Position numbers and translations under genes: made by a program. Below are positions 1 to 12,382 of a DNA stretch of 64,000 bases, in pieces; position 1 is the stretch's first letter; each line of letters starts with the position of its first letter. The stretch covers positions 19,967,819-20,031,818 of the forward strand of contig CM067513.1 in the NCBI GenBank assembly GCA_034509495.1, given 5' to 3'. Source of the DNA: Acestrorhynchus altus (Eukaryota > Chordata > Actinopteri > Characiformes > Acestrorhynchidae). A model generated the notes under the pieces. That model was not told where the DNA came from, did no database searches, and worked only from the letters and a program-made list of their open reading frames with translations.

Positions 1-355
1 GAGAATGGTCAAAACTTGAGCTGTACCCAGAGCCCTTTGAGCATCAAGTACAACTTGGCTTGACTCACCATCCCTCAGAATGCAAGGAAAACATGCATCT
101 AGACTCTTTTCTGTTCTGGCACCAAAATGGTGTAATGAACTTCCCCTGGGAGTTTAAACAGCTGAGACTGAAGACTCATCTGTTTCAGGAGTATTTAACT
201 TCATGAAGACATTTGTATTCAACAGGATCTAATCGTGAGGAATCCCTAGATTCTAGCCTTGTCTACTTGCTAAGGATATTCTGAGTGTACAGCAAAGCAC
301 TTTTGTAAGTCACTCTGGATAAGGGCATCTGTTAAATGTCATAAATGTAATGTAA
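1..355 (+). mobile_element. 3' end of a LINE-type retrotransposon
   Basis: The first part, read in degenerate form, resembles the reverse-transcriptase C-terminus of fish LINEs (a ...VLAPKWWNELPLG...LKTHLF... type segment, seen here as FWHQNGVMNFPWEF and LRLKTHLFQEYL). It is followed by the widespread fish tail 'taagtcactctggataaggg ... aaatgtcataaatgtaa'. Truncated at the window edge. Confidence 0.65.
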
Positions 356-495
356 ATGAAAATTGAGAAATGAGATTGCTGTTCACCAGCAGAAACCATC
401 AAACATACCATCTGATTATCTAACTAATATATATGCACACACTGATTAACCATAATTTCATGACCACCTCCTTGCTTTTGTTTCCTTGATTGCAT

Positions 496-1614
496 ACAGT
501 GCATCCAGATAGAATTCACAGCGCTTCACGTTTAGCACATTTTGTTATGTTACGGCCTTATTCCAAAATGGATTCAATTAATTCTTTTTCATCAAAATTC
601 TACACACAATACAAAATATAACAGTACTGAAGTATTCACAGCCTTTGCCATGACACTCAAAATTGAGCTCAGGTGCATCTTGTTTTCTGATCATTGTTCA
701 GATGTTTCTACAGGTTGCTTGGAGTACACCTGTGGTGAACTCAGTTGATTGGACATGATTTGGAAAGACACACACCTGTTTATTTAAAGTACCTTAGGAG
801 ACAGTGCATGTCAGGGCAGAAACCAAGCCATGGAGTCTCAGGAATTGTTTGTAGACCGCAGAGACAGGATTGCATTGAGACTCAAATATGGGGAAGGATA
901 CAAAAATATTCTGATGCATTGAAGGTCAAGGTGAGCACAGTGGCCTCCATCATATGTAAATGGAAGAAGTTTGGAACCATCAGGACTCTTCATAGAGTGA
1001 TCGTGGTAGAAGGGCCTTAGTCAGGGAGTAGACCAAGAACCCAATGGTCACTCTGACAAAGCTCAGATTTTGCTTTATGAAGAGAGGACAACCATAATGA
1101 CAACCATTTCTGCAGCACTCCACCAATCAGGCATGTATAGTAGAATGGACATACAGAAACCACCGGTCAGTAAAAAGCACATGACAGCCCATCTGGAGTT
1201 TGCCAAAAGGGACCTAAAATACTCTCATATGAAACAAAAAGATTGCACTTTAAGGACTGAATGCCAAGCATCATGTCTGGAAACCAGAAACTTAAATACC
1301 ATTCCTACAGTGAAACATGGTGGTGGCAGCATCATGCTGTTGGAATGGTTTTCTATAGCAGGAACTGGGAGACTAGTCAGAATCAGAGGAAAGATGACTG
1401 CAGCGATATACAGAGACATCCTTGATGATAACCTGCTCCAGAGCACTCTGGACTTCAGACAGGGAACATTTATTTGTAATATATTTGCAAAGATGTCAAA
1501 GAAACTTTTCTCACTTTGTCATTGTGGGGTATTGTGTGTAGAATTTAACCCATTTTCAAATAAGGCTGTAATATAAGAAAATGTGCTGTGAATACTTTCC
1601 AGCTGCACTATATG
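496..1614 (+). mobile_element. degenerate Tc1-like DNA transposon
   Basis: The left end (acagtgcatccagatagaat at 496) and the right end (aatactttccagctgcacta at 1591) are imperfect inverted repeats of each other, as in the salmonid-type Tc1 elements. Between them lies a transposase relic on the plus strand. Length about 1.1 kb, shorter than an intact 1.5-1.6 kb element, so part of the transposase has been lost. Confidence 0.8.
745..1470 (+). pseudogene. Tc1 transposase pseudogene
   Basis: One frame holds the helix-turn-helix part (STVASIICKWKKFGTIRTL) and another, after a break, holds HLEFAKRDLKYS and the segment KHGGGSIMLLEWFSIAGTGR plus KMTAAIYRDILDDNLLQS, all typical of Tc1 DDE transposases. 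The part with the first catalytic aspartate and the C-terminal SPDLNPIE motif is missing or scrambled. Frame changes and internal loss mark it as dead. Confidence 0.85.
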
Positions 1615-4600
1615 TTACACAATATAATATACAATATATAAAACAATATAAGCAAAATATTACCTTTGTAAGATATCTTAAGACAGACTGTATTGGGTGG
1701 TGTCACCAGTCTTTATTTCATTTCCTTAAAGCTGTAGCAGACAATATTCTGACTGAGAATTACACCATGCTAAAGCAGTCTGCTTAAACTGGATAAAACA
1801 CAGTTGAAACCAACTCTGTGGCTCACAGTCCACATGCTGATATGGACAATGAAGAGACTGACCCAGTTGGTGTCCAGCCTAGAAACAATGTTCTTCTAGA
1901 ATTTTCTAGTTTTTCTCATGATACAAAGGCTCCAGTGAACATTACTGAACAAGAAAAAAACAGAGGAACTGTCTGAAATCATAAAACAGCATCAGTTCTC
2001 AGTCTCCTGAATTGCATTTGACTCAGACATAGTTTTACTCCAGAGAAGAGAGCAGCCCAACCAGTTGGACACATTGTAATGAATGTCTTCAAGAATTGTT
2101 CATTTCACTTGCCATAGGGCATATTTGTAGACACTTGAAGTGAAACCAATGTAAAATCAAGCTCCCAGTGACACCATAAACACTTGCCTAAGATAATTGA
2201 TGTTTTTGAAGAGGAGGCAGAGAAACAAATTTATTTTCCTGTATTGTTAAAATTAAAGGTAAGTACCACAATTGACTCGGTACCACATTCACAGCCACCT
2301 GAATAGAAGACCTGTGGTTCTGGAATGGAATTTCCTCACTGTGTGAGATTCCTGGAGACACCCTTCTTTATGAATAATTCATTCATCAGTAAGCCTCCTG
2401 ATCTCTGAAGCACTGGGGATTTTTGATGAGTTAGAGTTAGTGTATCCCTCTGTTGACCCAGCTCTATACAAAGCCCATGTCAAACTGAAGATCCTGAAAC
2501 TCTGACTGTAATGAACAGAGGGGTAGGCTGCATGTGGAGAAAGGAAATACTAGGGGAGCTAGGTAGGCAGGTACATGACTCAAAATAAGGAAGAGAAGAG
2601 AAAGAATAACAAAGCAAAGAATAAAAATCAGAATAAACCGAGGAGATCCACAAATGCTCAGAACTCAGAGACTTCACGAAGACCTGTGCAAACACAGCAG
2701 TCATGTGTCCTGGAATGGCTCAAAGCTCGGGCTTGAGATGAGCATCAGGCCAGAGGGCCAGAACTTAGACATAACACTTTGGAGCATGTTGCCTGTTCAA
2801 GTGCATGTTGCCTGTTCCCAGTGAGGCCAGCAGAGAGAACCATTACACAGGCAGAGTTTGGTGGAAAAGTTTCATACAAGGTAAGGAGGAGCATTGCTAT
2901 GGGACTTCTTAGATTTCTTTGATACAGATGCTTCAGCTTATTGAATTTCCCATATTCTTTATTTTTCCACAGTATTTTTCCTTTCCTTATGAGTACAACA
3001 GTCCTGCATAGGTTTTTGCTCCCTCTGTTAAAGCACACCTGATTCAACTCACCTGTTATTTGCCCATTATAGTAGGTCTGAGACAGAAGTTTGCATTCCA
3101 AGACTAGGGTTACCTACCCTTGTCTTACACCATATATCACCTTTTGAATTTTTTTTACAGTTTTGTCCATACAGTGCTAACGGGTACAGTAAATTGTTCC
3201 TTCTTCACTTGCCCCTCAGCTTTTATTCTGAAACTCAGTTGAACAATCCTGGTCCTGGAATGCCACTGCCCTACTTGTTTTAGAGATTTCTAATTCCAGC
3301 ACACCTGATACAACTAATGAACTAACTAATGAGCCCATGCTGAGCCAGACTGGATGTGTTACAGCAGGAAAACTCTACCACTATAGTAGAGCAGCACATT
3401 GGAGACCATTTAGCTATTTTAGGTTTCTTCTTCAGCAAACTGAGTGTGAAATGAATCAATGATTTTATGGTGTTGGAGGTCAGCTTTAATTTGAGTAAAT
3501 CCATCTATACTGCAGAGCCAGTTCAGAATTCCCTAGGGCACTAAACCAAATTCTGATCCTCCTTCCTGAAATCCACCAAAATGTAGTCATTTTTACAGTT
3601 CCACCTGACACGCCACTACTATTCTCTTTTCTTTGCTAGCTAAAAAATAAGTGGATATATACAGAACAAAATTAGGTATAAACAGACAATATTTATTGGA
3701 CAACTAATATAAATATAACAATATTACTTTCCAACTTAAGTCCAGCTGTAACTAAACATCAGCCCTAAGTGCACATTATGGCCCACTCAAAAAAACTTGC
3801 CTCCACACTTGTTTATACTAGTAATGGTTTTAATCCATTACATCCAAGTCCTCACAGAGTTTACAGTTTTTAAGTGTCAGATGCAAATATGAACACATTT
3901 AAAAATATAGAATTTAGGGTGAAATGCCTAACTGTAAAAAAAAAAACATGTTTAAGGTGGAAGCCAGTTTACAATGTTAATTTGCAGGGGCCTACACAAT
4001 GCACATATTGAGTATATAGGACTCTGTTTTCCAGCTCTGCTATATTGACTAATGTTCTAAAGCTGATTGTCTGTACTGTAACCTCATTGTAGCTCATCTC
4101 ATAACTTAACAACTACCTGAAATACCATTGTAACCACTCTAGGATGTAACAATACCTTATCAACCATTTGAAATATCTAATATAAATGAAATACCTAGAG
4201 GACTACCAGAAACACCTTAAAACCATCCAAAAAGCCTTAGCAGTTGCCCAGGCACACACCTGCTCTGCAATACTGACCATCTTGGACCATCCTAGGGTCA
4301 CTACCACACCTACTTAACAATATTTTACCAGGCACTTGTGATACCTTAGCAACTACATGACTTAACATACCAACTGCATAACAACATCCTAGCAACTTGT
4401 TTAGAGCACAGTAGTATGATTCGGCATCAGATTCAGACAGCAAAGGCAGAGAGAAGAGATCCCCATGTGGTCTTTTTGCATTTGGCGTATGCCTTTGGCC
4501 ACATGCTTTATTGTGGAAAGCATTTGAGTTCTATCAGGTGCCAGACAGGGTGACAAGGTTGGTTAAAATTTATTTTGAGGATATTCATATTCATTTGTTT

Positions 4601-4857
4601 TGTCAGGGCTGGACAGAATGTGTGAATGTGCAGAGTACAATCAATAAAGTCTTTATTAAAGGGCTTACACCAACCATAGCTAATAAAACCAATGGAGCAT
4701 ACCAGAGTCATAGTAACAACAAACCAGAGTCCAGAATCAAGTCAGTAACAAACAGGGTCATGCAAACCTGAGACTGGTGTGCCACATGATCAGTGTAAAG
4801 AGAAGTCACATAACCATGTCTTGGAGAACAGGAAGTATTCCAAGCATGCTGGGAAGT
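1615..4857. other. intergenic, mostly unrecognised; one dispersed repeat
   Basis: AT-rich sequence with no credible gene. Around 3240-3345 is a copy of a dispersed fish repeat (tcctggtcctggaatgccac ... attccagcacacctgataca) related to the stretches near 14455, 17215-17310 and 20125-20290. The rest carries nothing I can name. Confidence 0.4.
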
Positions 4858-5062
4858 CTAGTACATTTACTTTTCCATTTATGGCACTTAGCTGACTCTT
4901 TTATCGGAGCGACTTATAAGGATACTCATATTACAGATGTGGGCCAGAGTAGTGTTAGGAGTCTTGCCCAAGGACACTGTGGTCTAGCACAGCATAGTTT
5001 CCCAGACTGGGAATCTCTCACATGGTGTGGTGGTTTGCTGGTGATCTGTTGCACCACACCAA
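4858..5062 (+). repeat. dispersed repeat (same family as 52310-52520)
   Basis: Both stretches run through 'ttagctgac...', 'agcgacttayaagg', 'tcatattaca', 'agtgttaggagtcttgccc', 'actgggaatt/c' and 'tgttgca/gttgcatca' in the same order. They carry the common fish LINE/SINE tail motif near the start. Here it adjoins the retrotransposon remnant on its upper side. Confidence 0.65.
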
Positions 5063-6480
5063 GTCTGGTAGTCTGTGAGCACAAAAAATGTATGCTTCGC
5101 TCCTTCTAACCAGTGCTGCCATTCCTCAAGAGCAAGTTTGATAGCAAGAAGTTCATGGTTAATTATTCTATTGGTCCCCAATAGAATAAGTCCTCTCCTT
5201 GAGAGTTGGAAGGCAATGGGATGCAGTTGAAGGGGCTCACCTATGCTTATCTCTTTTGCATCTACTTCCATGACGTATGGCTCTGGATGACTGAGTACAG
5301 GAGCTGTAGTGAAAGCCTTTTTAAGGTACTCAAAGTGTTGACTAGCTTGAGTGGGCCAGGACAGTTTAAGGGCACCCCTGAGCAATACAATGAGGAGAGC
5401 ATCAATACTGCTGAAATTTCAATTGAACCTTCTATAGAAATTTGAAAACCCCCAAAACACTGTAGTTCTTTAATGGTGGTAGGTATCAGCTAACGATCTT
5501 CTGGTCACTCATGATGACCCCATTACATGTAACCTCATATGTAGGAAGGACACAGACTGGACATGGAACTTACAATTCGCTCCCTTTAAGTACAGGTCAT
5601 TTTCTAGTAGCCTTTGCAGGAATGACTGGACATATCGGACTTGTTGTAGGGTAGAAAAGAAGATCAAAATGTCATCAATGAAGGCAACTATGTGCTTCCC
5701 CATCATATCCCTAAGAGCATCATTAATGAATGATTAAAAGACTGAGCATTAGCCAGACCATAACTCATGACTAGGTATTCATTGTACTCCCTGGAGGTAA
5801 TGAAAGGAGTCTTCTATTCATTACCTTCCTTTATATGGATGAGATTATACACATTACGTAGGTCTAACTTTGTGAAATACTCTCAGTTGCTTCAATGCTA
5901 CAGAATAAATAAAGGGCAATGGACATGCAAACTTTTTGGTGATATTATTTAAGGCCTGATAGTCTATACAGGGTCTTACCCCACCATAATTCTTTTTGAT
6001 GAAGAAATTCCTGGACGCTGTGGGAGACTTCAAAGGACATATGAACCCCTGTGTCAAGGCCTCATCTATGTAGGCTTCCATAACCCTCTCTTCCCCTTGA
6101 GTCAGGGGATAAACATGTGATTTGTGCAGAGTGGCAAAATGGCACTCTATTAGCTCTATGGCACAGTCACTAGAGCAATGAAGGGGCAGTTTGGCAGCCT
6201 TGACTTTACTAAACACTTTTGTAAGGTCTGAATAGACAGGGGGAATGTTAATTTGTGCAGCAACCTTTGGGCTCTCCACTGAGGTAGATAAAATTTTGAT
6301 GTGGGGTTTATGGAGACAATATTCATGACAGTAAGGAGACCAGAACACACAAATCTTTGTGTGTCCAAGAAATAACAGCCATGACATTTCTCTAGCCAGG
6401 GAAGACCTAGAATGGGACATAGCATTGGAGAACGAGGGCAAGGGTGTGAAAACTGGTAAATGGAAGGATGCACGTAATTG
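5060..6480 (-). pseudogene. Ty3/gypsy pol remnant (reverse transcriptase and RNase H)
   Basis: Read from high to low coordinates: a pre-RT/RT N-terminal part (VYPLTQGEERVMEAYIDEAL, then GGVRPCIDYQALN), the RT active-site region (FIDDILIF near 5670), and an RNase H segment (NHELLAIKLALEEWQHWLEG near 5150). The order is that of Ty3/gypsy pol. It is broken by frame changes and a missing stretch between RT blocks, so it is inactive. No matching LTR pair was found. Confidence 0.85.
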
Positions 6481-6840
6481 GCAGATGTAGGTACAAAACT
6501 ACAGGTTCCACATTATATTGCAGTAAGTACACTGAGGCATCAGAGAGCACACAAGTAGTTTATTTTATTGAGCTGATGGTTCCATTTGAAGATGAGGTTG
6601 AGGTAGTTTATGAAAGGATAAGGCTGAGATATGCAGATTTGGTGGCTGAGGTGAGAGAGCATGGATGGCAGGTTAAACCAGTAGAGATAGGGGTTAGGGG
6701 ATTTGTAGGGAGGTCTGCTACAACATTGCTGGAATTCAGGTGAAAGTGGGGTTCAGAGCTCATGTATTGAGGGCAGAAATGAAGGAAATGTCAGAAGTAC
6801 CCGAAAGACTTGATAAAGTGAATGGGTGGGGTCAAAGGTG

Positions 6841-7025
6841 TAGTTGTTAGATGTAGAATCTTGTCAACCTCCTGGGTCATTTCACAAACAGTCAATCTTT
6901 AAGGAAAGGCTGCTGATCACATCATAAATGGCTACAGCAACAACTAGTTGTTAGATGTAGGATAATCCTGTAGAAGTGTTCAATTGAATTGTTGCTGATT
7001 GGATCATAAATGACCACAGCAACTT
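6841..7025 (+). repeat. imperfect tandem duplication
   Basis: The segment 'tagttgttagatgtag ... gctgatcacatcataaatgg..acagcaac' at 6841-6945 recurs as 'tagttgttagatgtagg ... gctgattggatcataaatga..acagcaac' at 6946-7023. The two units have the same start and end but differ in length and sequence in the middle. Confidence 0.6.
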
Positions 7026-7984
7026 TAGGTGAACTTTAGATTGAAATGAGGTGTGGCCTATATACCCCCGTTTGTTAGGTGCAGGATTTTGTCATCTTTC
7101 TTATCTTATTTTCTTATTTAATTAAGATATACCTGTAGAAAAGTAAATTTGATATATGACTGAGTATGTTTTAAAAGATAGAGCCCATATGTAAATTGTA
7201 TTTCCCTTAAATCTCATATGCTTGTGGCCTCATATCAACATGTAGTTGATGTCACCAAAACCCTGACTTGGAGGAGAAACACAGGGCCTGTGGAAAGAAA
7301 ATGGTTTATAAGTTAATGGATGCGAAAGCAAAACATCACATTACTGACCAACAAATAAAGATGGTGACGACTGTCAAAACAAATGTTAACCCTAATTTAA
7401 AATGCACATTCTATTGTATTAATCAAATAATTTTTTTTATGCTGTATCCATGTGTTAAAATATATTATAGATTTTTTATATATAACTTTCAAATAAATTG
7501 TGTTAAATGTAAATGAGAAGAAAAAAATTCCTGGAGCTGTTATATTTGTGTCCGTAGATGCTGAAACCTACCACTGGGTGGCACTCATACACTGTCAGTT
7601 ATCACAGAGATTCCAGAGGGTGCAGATCACAGACCAGGGCCATCACTAGATATAATAGAGGGGGCTAAGCTTTTACTCAGGGGCTTAGGTGTACCCCCTC
7701 AGGTGACAAAAATAAGGACAGCAGTATGAAAATTCATTTGAACTGTCATCCAACAATTTGGAGAAATTGCCTTACAGCAGTAGATCAGAGACACATCAGT
7801 AAAATTTTATATTAGATACAGATGTTATATGACTTATCTACTATTCATCCACTTACAAGAGGTACAGATCAAGCAGTGATACCAATGAAGTAAGAAATGT
7901 AGTATAATATCAATTTATGCCTGAGTAACAGGCGAGTATAATCAGTTTCTTCTTAAACACTGTCAGACCAGCTTCTTAAGTCTG
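7026..7984. other. no recognisable feature
   Basis: AT-rich intergenic sequence. A plus-strand reading frame at 7268-7516 shows no domain, composition or codon bias suggesting a gene. Confidence 0.4.
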
Positions 7985-8063
7985 TATGTTTACTCTCCTT
8001 CTACATGGTTATTCTCCAGACACACCACCTGAACAAGATGCCAGTCTATCAGAGGGTATCACA

Positions 8064-8135
<72 letters not shown>

Positions 8136-8290
8136 ATCACACTCACACTCACATCTAGAGCAATTTAGCATGGTCAATTCACCTACCACATACATTTTTG
8201 GGAGGCGGGAAGAATCTAGAGTACCTGGAGGAAAACCATGAGGACACGGAGAGAACACAACAAACTCCTCACAGACAGATGAAACCCACA
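7985..8290 (-). repeat. SINE-like repeat with embedded (AC)n
   Basis: The non-microsatellite parts (caatttagcatggtcaattc, acctaccacatacatttttg, ggacacggagagaacacaac) are the reverse complement of the right part of the SINE-like family seen at 13082 and 16322. The (AC)n at 8065-8133 sits where the family has its GT/GA-rich section. A second copy lies at 9075-9265 in the same orientation. Confidence 0.65.
8065..8133. repeat. (AC)n microsatellite
   Basis: Uninterrupted run of about 34 AC dinucleotides inside the SINE-like repeat. Confidence 0.97.
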
Positions 8291-8299
8291 ACCCCAGAC

Positions 8300-9060
8300 C
8301 CTTAGAGCTGTGTGAGATGTGAAATGTGAGGCATCAATACCCTCATCATTCAGGAACTGCCTACACACTCTTGCCACATGAGGCCAGACATTGTCCTGCA
8401 CCAGGAGGAACCCAGCACCCACTGGACCAGTGTAAGGTGGCTCTGAAGATTTCATCTCACTATTTAACAGCACTGAGGATACAGTTGGCTATCATGTGGA
8501 GGTTTGTGTGACTCTCCATGGATATGCCCCCCAGATCCTCACTGACCCTCCATTGAAGCAGCCATTTTGGACGATGTTGCTGACGGCATAACGTTCACCA
8601 CGACATGCCTGTCATGTTTAATGTGGACATGCGCTCATGTAAAGATAAAGGTGCATCACTCGTGGAACTTCCAATTCTGATGTTCTCTTGCAAATGCCAA
8701 ATGAGCTGCACAATGCTGGGCTGTTTGTCCCATTAAAGAATTTTAGGTTCATGCCACCCTTGTAGAGTCTGTTTCTGACGTTTTTTTTCTGAAACATGAG
8801 TAGCACGCTGGAAGTCACTTTGTTTATGGCAGTGCTCCTCTTGTTCCACCTCACACAAAGGAGTCAGATACTGATCCTGCTGCTGTGTAAAGATCCTTCT
8901 ACGGCCCTGTCCTGTTCTCCTTGTGTAACAGCATGTGTTCTGGTATCTCCTCCGTGTTCTTGAGACTGTACTGTGAGACAGCGAACCTTATTGGTAGAGT
9001 ACATATGGATCTGCCATCCAAGAGGACCTGGACTACCTTTGTCACCTGAATGTTATCTGG
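8300..9060 (-). pseudogene. Tc1/IS630-type transposase pseudogene
   Basis: On the minus strand the segment LVQDNVWPHVARVCRQFLND at about 8340-8400 is the second catalytic block of a Tc1/IS630 transposase (QDN.RPH.AR). The rest follows the same family to the N-terminal helix-turn-helix at about 9050, but with stops and shifts throughout. I recognise the whole stretch as a common fish family. Confidence 0.8.
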
Positions 9061-9074
9061 AGTCATTAGGTGCA

Positions 9075-9265
9075 AGGCAGGAATACCCCTTGGACAGGGC
9101 GCCAGTCCATTGCAGGGTACCACAGACACACATACACACAGTTACACTCACACTCACACCTAGGGGGCAATTTAGCATGGTCAGTTCACCTACCATGGGC
9201 ATTTTTGGGAGGCAGGACCAAGAGAAAATGTGGAGAACACACAAAACTTCTCACAGGTTAATAAA
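9075..9265 (-). repeat. SINE-like repeat, second copy
   Basis: Shares 'caatttagcatggtcagttc', 'acctaccatgggcatttttg' and 'ggagaacacacaaaacttct' with the copy at 7985-8290. The two copies lie on either side of the transposase relic in the same orientation. Confidence 0.65.
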
Positions 9266-9367
9266 AGCCAAATAGCATTATGGGAGTGTGTACTTACGCA
9301 GACGCCTTCTCCCTCACAGAAAGGGAGTCAGAGCAGTGCAGAGCCATAGCAAAGCTGTCATAGCCAG

Positions 9368-9507
9368 TGTTGTATTGTCTCAAATAAACAGTCCTTTAGT
9401 TCAGTTTTATACTTTACTGACAAATATTCATTTTACATTCTTGCTGTCATGTCTGTCTCGGTCTTGTTCGATTCTTGTGATAGCTCAGTATAATCAAATA
9501 TACTACA
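9368..9507 (-). repeat. 3' LTR of the Ty3/gypsy element
   Basis: 140 bp, TG...CA, partner of 12247-12382. The minus strand holds a TATA-like stretch (gtataaaactg). A weak purine run (gggaaaa) precedes it on the transcript strand, as expected of a polypurine tract. Confidence 0.85.
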
Positions 9508-10139
9508 TTTTCCCAGATTGTTTCGAACAGAAGCTGTAACAAATATTTCCCTCTAAACCAAACCAAAACAAATCACATGGTTTCAAAATGTTCTATATCA
9601 ATACCGTCTCTTTTCATCACAGTGACACAAAACTTGTCAATAAATAAATAAATGAATCAAAACATTAATTTCCTCTCTTTTTTTCAGTTGTCGTGTCTCT
9701 ATGTATCTGATGGGCTTTTCTGATGCCACGGCCCTTCCTGGTAGTGATAACCTCAGACACAGGTGGGTAAGGGTCAGGTGTGATTCCGACTGTTAGAGCG
9801 GTCTCAGCAATCAGCACATCCACTGTGTCATTGTTGATTTGCATGTCGTGGACCCATGGAGGCTCAGAAACAACAACTCAAACTCCATTCCCACATGTGT
9901 GGTGAAGATGTTTGATATTCCTGATCACTTTTGATCCATCCTCTGTGCTGATCAGTTCAAATGCGTCGTCAGCAGTATTTCTCTGTAGTATGTAGCAAAT
10001 GTCTGGATGTGGGATCCAACTTTCCATTCTCCATACTGGCAATGTAATCTACATCACCAACTTTGAAGTTGTGCTCCATTGCTCTGCGAGTCCAGTCAGC
10101 ATGATGCTTTCTGAGTTCCACCTTCCTTCTCCACGTTTG

Positions 10140-10760
10140 GACACTTAGTGTGGATGTCTCACACAGAGCGTGGCTGGTGTTCCCCTGACACTCTGTGTGG
10201 TGTTGAGCGGTATGTCATTAGTGTCTTTGGAAGTTTCTCTTTCCATGTTTTTTGGTTGCTCTGAATGCTTTCTTTGAAATCTCCCTATTTTTCTGTTGCT
10301 CTCTGGATAATATGGTGATGGTCTGATTCCACATGACTTAATTCCACCTGCCTTAAGGAACAAAAAGTCAAAAATCTGTCCTACAAACTATCATTATCAG
10401 TACAGCCTCTAGGGGCTGGCCAAATGTAGTAAATATCTTGGTCAGTTCTGTAACTACAGTGACTGAGATAATGTTTGAAATAAAAACAGCCTCTGGAACG
10501 GAAGTATCGAAACCTACTCAGTAGGTTAGTATGTACTAGTTTTGGATAGGACGTATCAGATTAATACCTATCTTAGTCCATGATCTCAGTGGTAGCTCTA
10601 GTGCTTGGAAGGGCTGATCATCATGTAGTGGCTGGTTGAGCACACAGACAGAGCAGTTTCTGATCAGTCTCTCTACATCTTAGTCCATGTTGGTCCAGAT
10701 CAATTTGCTCCTCATATATTGTTTTGTACAACCACCCCTGGGTGAGTGTTGTGTCTGATC
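10140..10760 (-). pseudogene. integrase remnant of the Ty3/gypsy element
   Basis: The minus strand holds a DVERLIRNCSVC-like zinc-binding region near 10690-10620 and a GIRPSPYYPESNRKIGRFQR segment near 10320-10260, which is the end of the integrase core (SPYYPQSNGKxER). Stops and shifts are present. Confidence 0.75.
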
Positions 10761-11367
10761 CTCAGTACTTGTTTCACCATTACTCTTGGTAGCACTTTCC
10801 TGTGTCCTCTCAACACAACACTCCAGCACATCTGTTGTAATTCACCTGGAACTGGATTCTGCCATTTTCCTGTCGCCACAATTGTCTTTAGTTGCTTCAG
10901 TGTGTCATTTTCTGTTTTATGTCCTCATGGCTTGTATCTCATGCACTGCCACCGACAACACTCTGTCCACAAGTAGTGTGACAGCATTGCTTTTTCTGGT
11001 AAATGAGGGGTTTGTGGTCTGTTTGTCCCCCACAAATATGTTCTAAAATATTACACAGCCCATACACGTCCTACAGCCTCATGTTATATCTGAGATTAGT
11101 GACATTCTGTTGGGTTCATTCCGTATAACATAGAGTCCACTTCTGTTGTGTCCTTCTTGGGTATGATGGACATTGTTCTTTTATACAGGTTCTCTCCTAT
11201 GAAGATTCTACCACTTCTATGACTATTTCAGCCACAGTCCATTTACCTTGGCCGTCTCAGTACCTTTAGGATGTACAGCATTGATAAACTCATCTGAATC
11301 TTAAGCATCCTGTACTTCTGCTCTCACTGGTTTACCTGACTTTGTCTTTTGTCTCTCCTTATTTCTG

Positions 11368-12224
11368 TCACAGTTCATTTCTCTTTGTGCTTTCTTTTTC
11401 GTCTTGAAACACATGCATGTGTAATGTTCTATTTTCTAACAGAAAAGACACGGTCTTGGCTCCACATTCATCTGCTGTGTGAGTGTCCATTCCCACATCT
11501 GTAACACTGGGTGTTGCATTTGTCTTGCTCTTGGCTGATTCTCCCTCCTCATGGTGTTCCAGCTTTCCAACCTGGCTGTCTCTTGTTTGGTGACCAGCAC
11601 TCTCAATGAGAAGTTTGGATTTTGCCTGTGCTGCTTCTAAGTTCTTGCCATTGACAGGGCTTTGTCTAAACTCTTTATCTAAACATCTTTCCTGCAACAA
11701 CTTGTCACACAGCATTTTCATGGCACATTTCTCCACTATATGATCTCTTATCATGTCGTTCTTCAGTGTGCCAAAGTCACATGGTTTTGCCAGATATCTT
11801 AAAGCATTCACAAAAGCATCTACTGACTCAAAAGGACACTGAGCTCTCTGCCTAAAGTTCTGTCTTTCTATGACTACATTTCTCTGTGGAGTGAAATATG
11901 CATCTAAAGCAGCAACAGTCGGTGCAAATGTACCTTTGTCTCCCAGATTTGAGAAACTCCTCTGTGTCCTCGCACATATTCAATGCAACAGTGTGGATGC
12001 ACCATATCATGTGTATTAATAGTTGCACTGGCAGCTTTGAAAAATCTGTAAGAGTCCTTCCACTGGTTATACTCAGATGCCTCGTGGTTCAATGGGACCA
12101 GTGGGACCAGTTGAGGATAGCTGGGTCCTGGTGCAGCTTGCACGGCTCCTTGCTGCTCTTCATTATCTGACAAAGATCTGCTACTAGTAATATTCATTAC
12201 ATTACATTCATTACATCTTGGCAA
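11368..12224 (-). pseudogene. gag remnant of the Ty3/gypsy element
   Basis: One frame (about 12224-11904) has a WKDSYRFFKAASATI-type segment, and a second (about 11920-11368) reads FTPQRNVVIERQNFRQRAQC, then VNALRYLAKPCDFGTLKNDM and IRDHIVEK, the usual pattern of fish Ty3/gypsy gag. Frame shifts separate the pieces. Confidence 0.8.
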
Positions 12225-12246
12225 ACTGTCTCCTCATTGTCAAAAA

Positions 12247-12382
12247 TGTTGTATTGTCTCAAATAAACAGTCCATTCAGTTTTATGCTTACTTTATTGAC
12301 ATTCATTTAATTTTCTGGCTGTCATGTCTGTCTCATTCTTGTCCCATTCTCGCAATATCTCAGTAACATCAAGTATACTACA
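12247..12382 (-). repeat. 5' LTR of the Ty3/gypsy element
   Basis: 136 bp with TG...CA ends, clearly alignable with 9368-9507 (for example tgtattgtctcaaataaaca and ggctgtcatgtctgtctc / tgctgtcatgtctgtctc). It lies upstream of gag on the minus strand. Confidence 0.85.

Larger units (their letters stand above)
9368..12382 (-). mobile_element. internally deleted Ty3/gypsy LTR retrotransposon
   Basis: Two direct repeats of about 140 bp (9368-9507 and 12247-12382), both starting TGTTGTATTG and ending TACTACA on the plus strand, flank degenerate gag and pol. Transcription direction is minus, from the gag order and integrase orientation. Total length about 3.0 kb, too short for gag plus full pol; protease, RT and RNase H appear to be lost. 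I see no target-site duplication. Confidence 0.85.
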
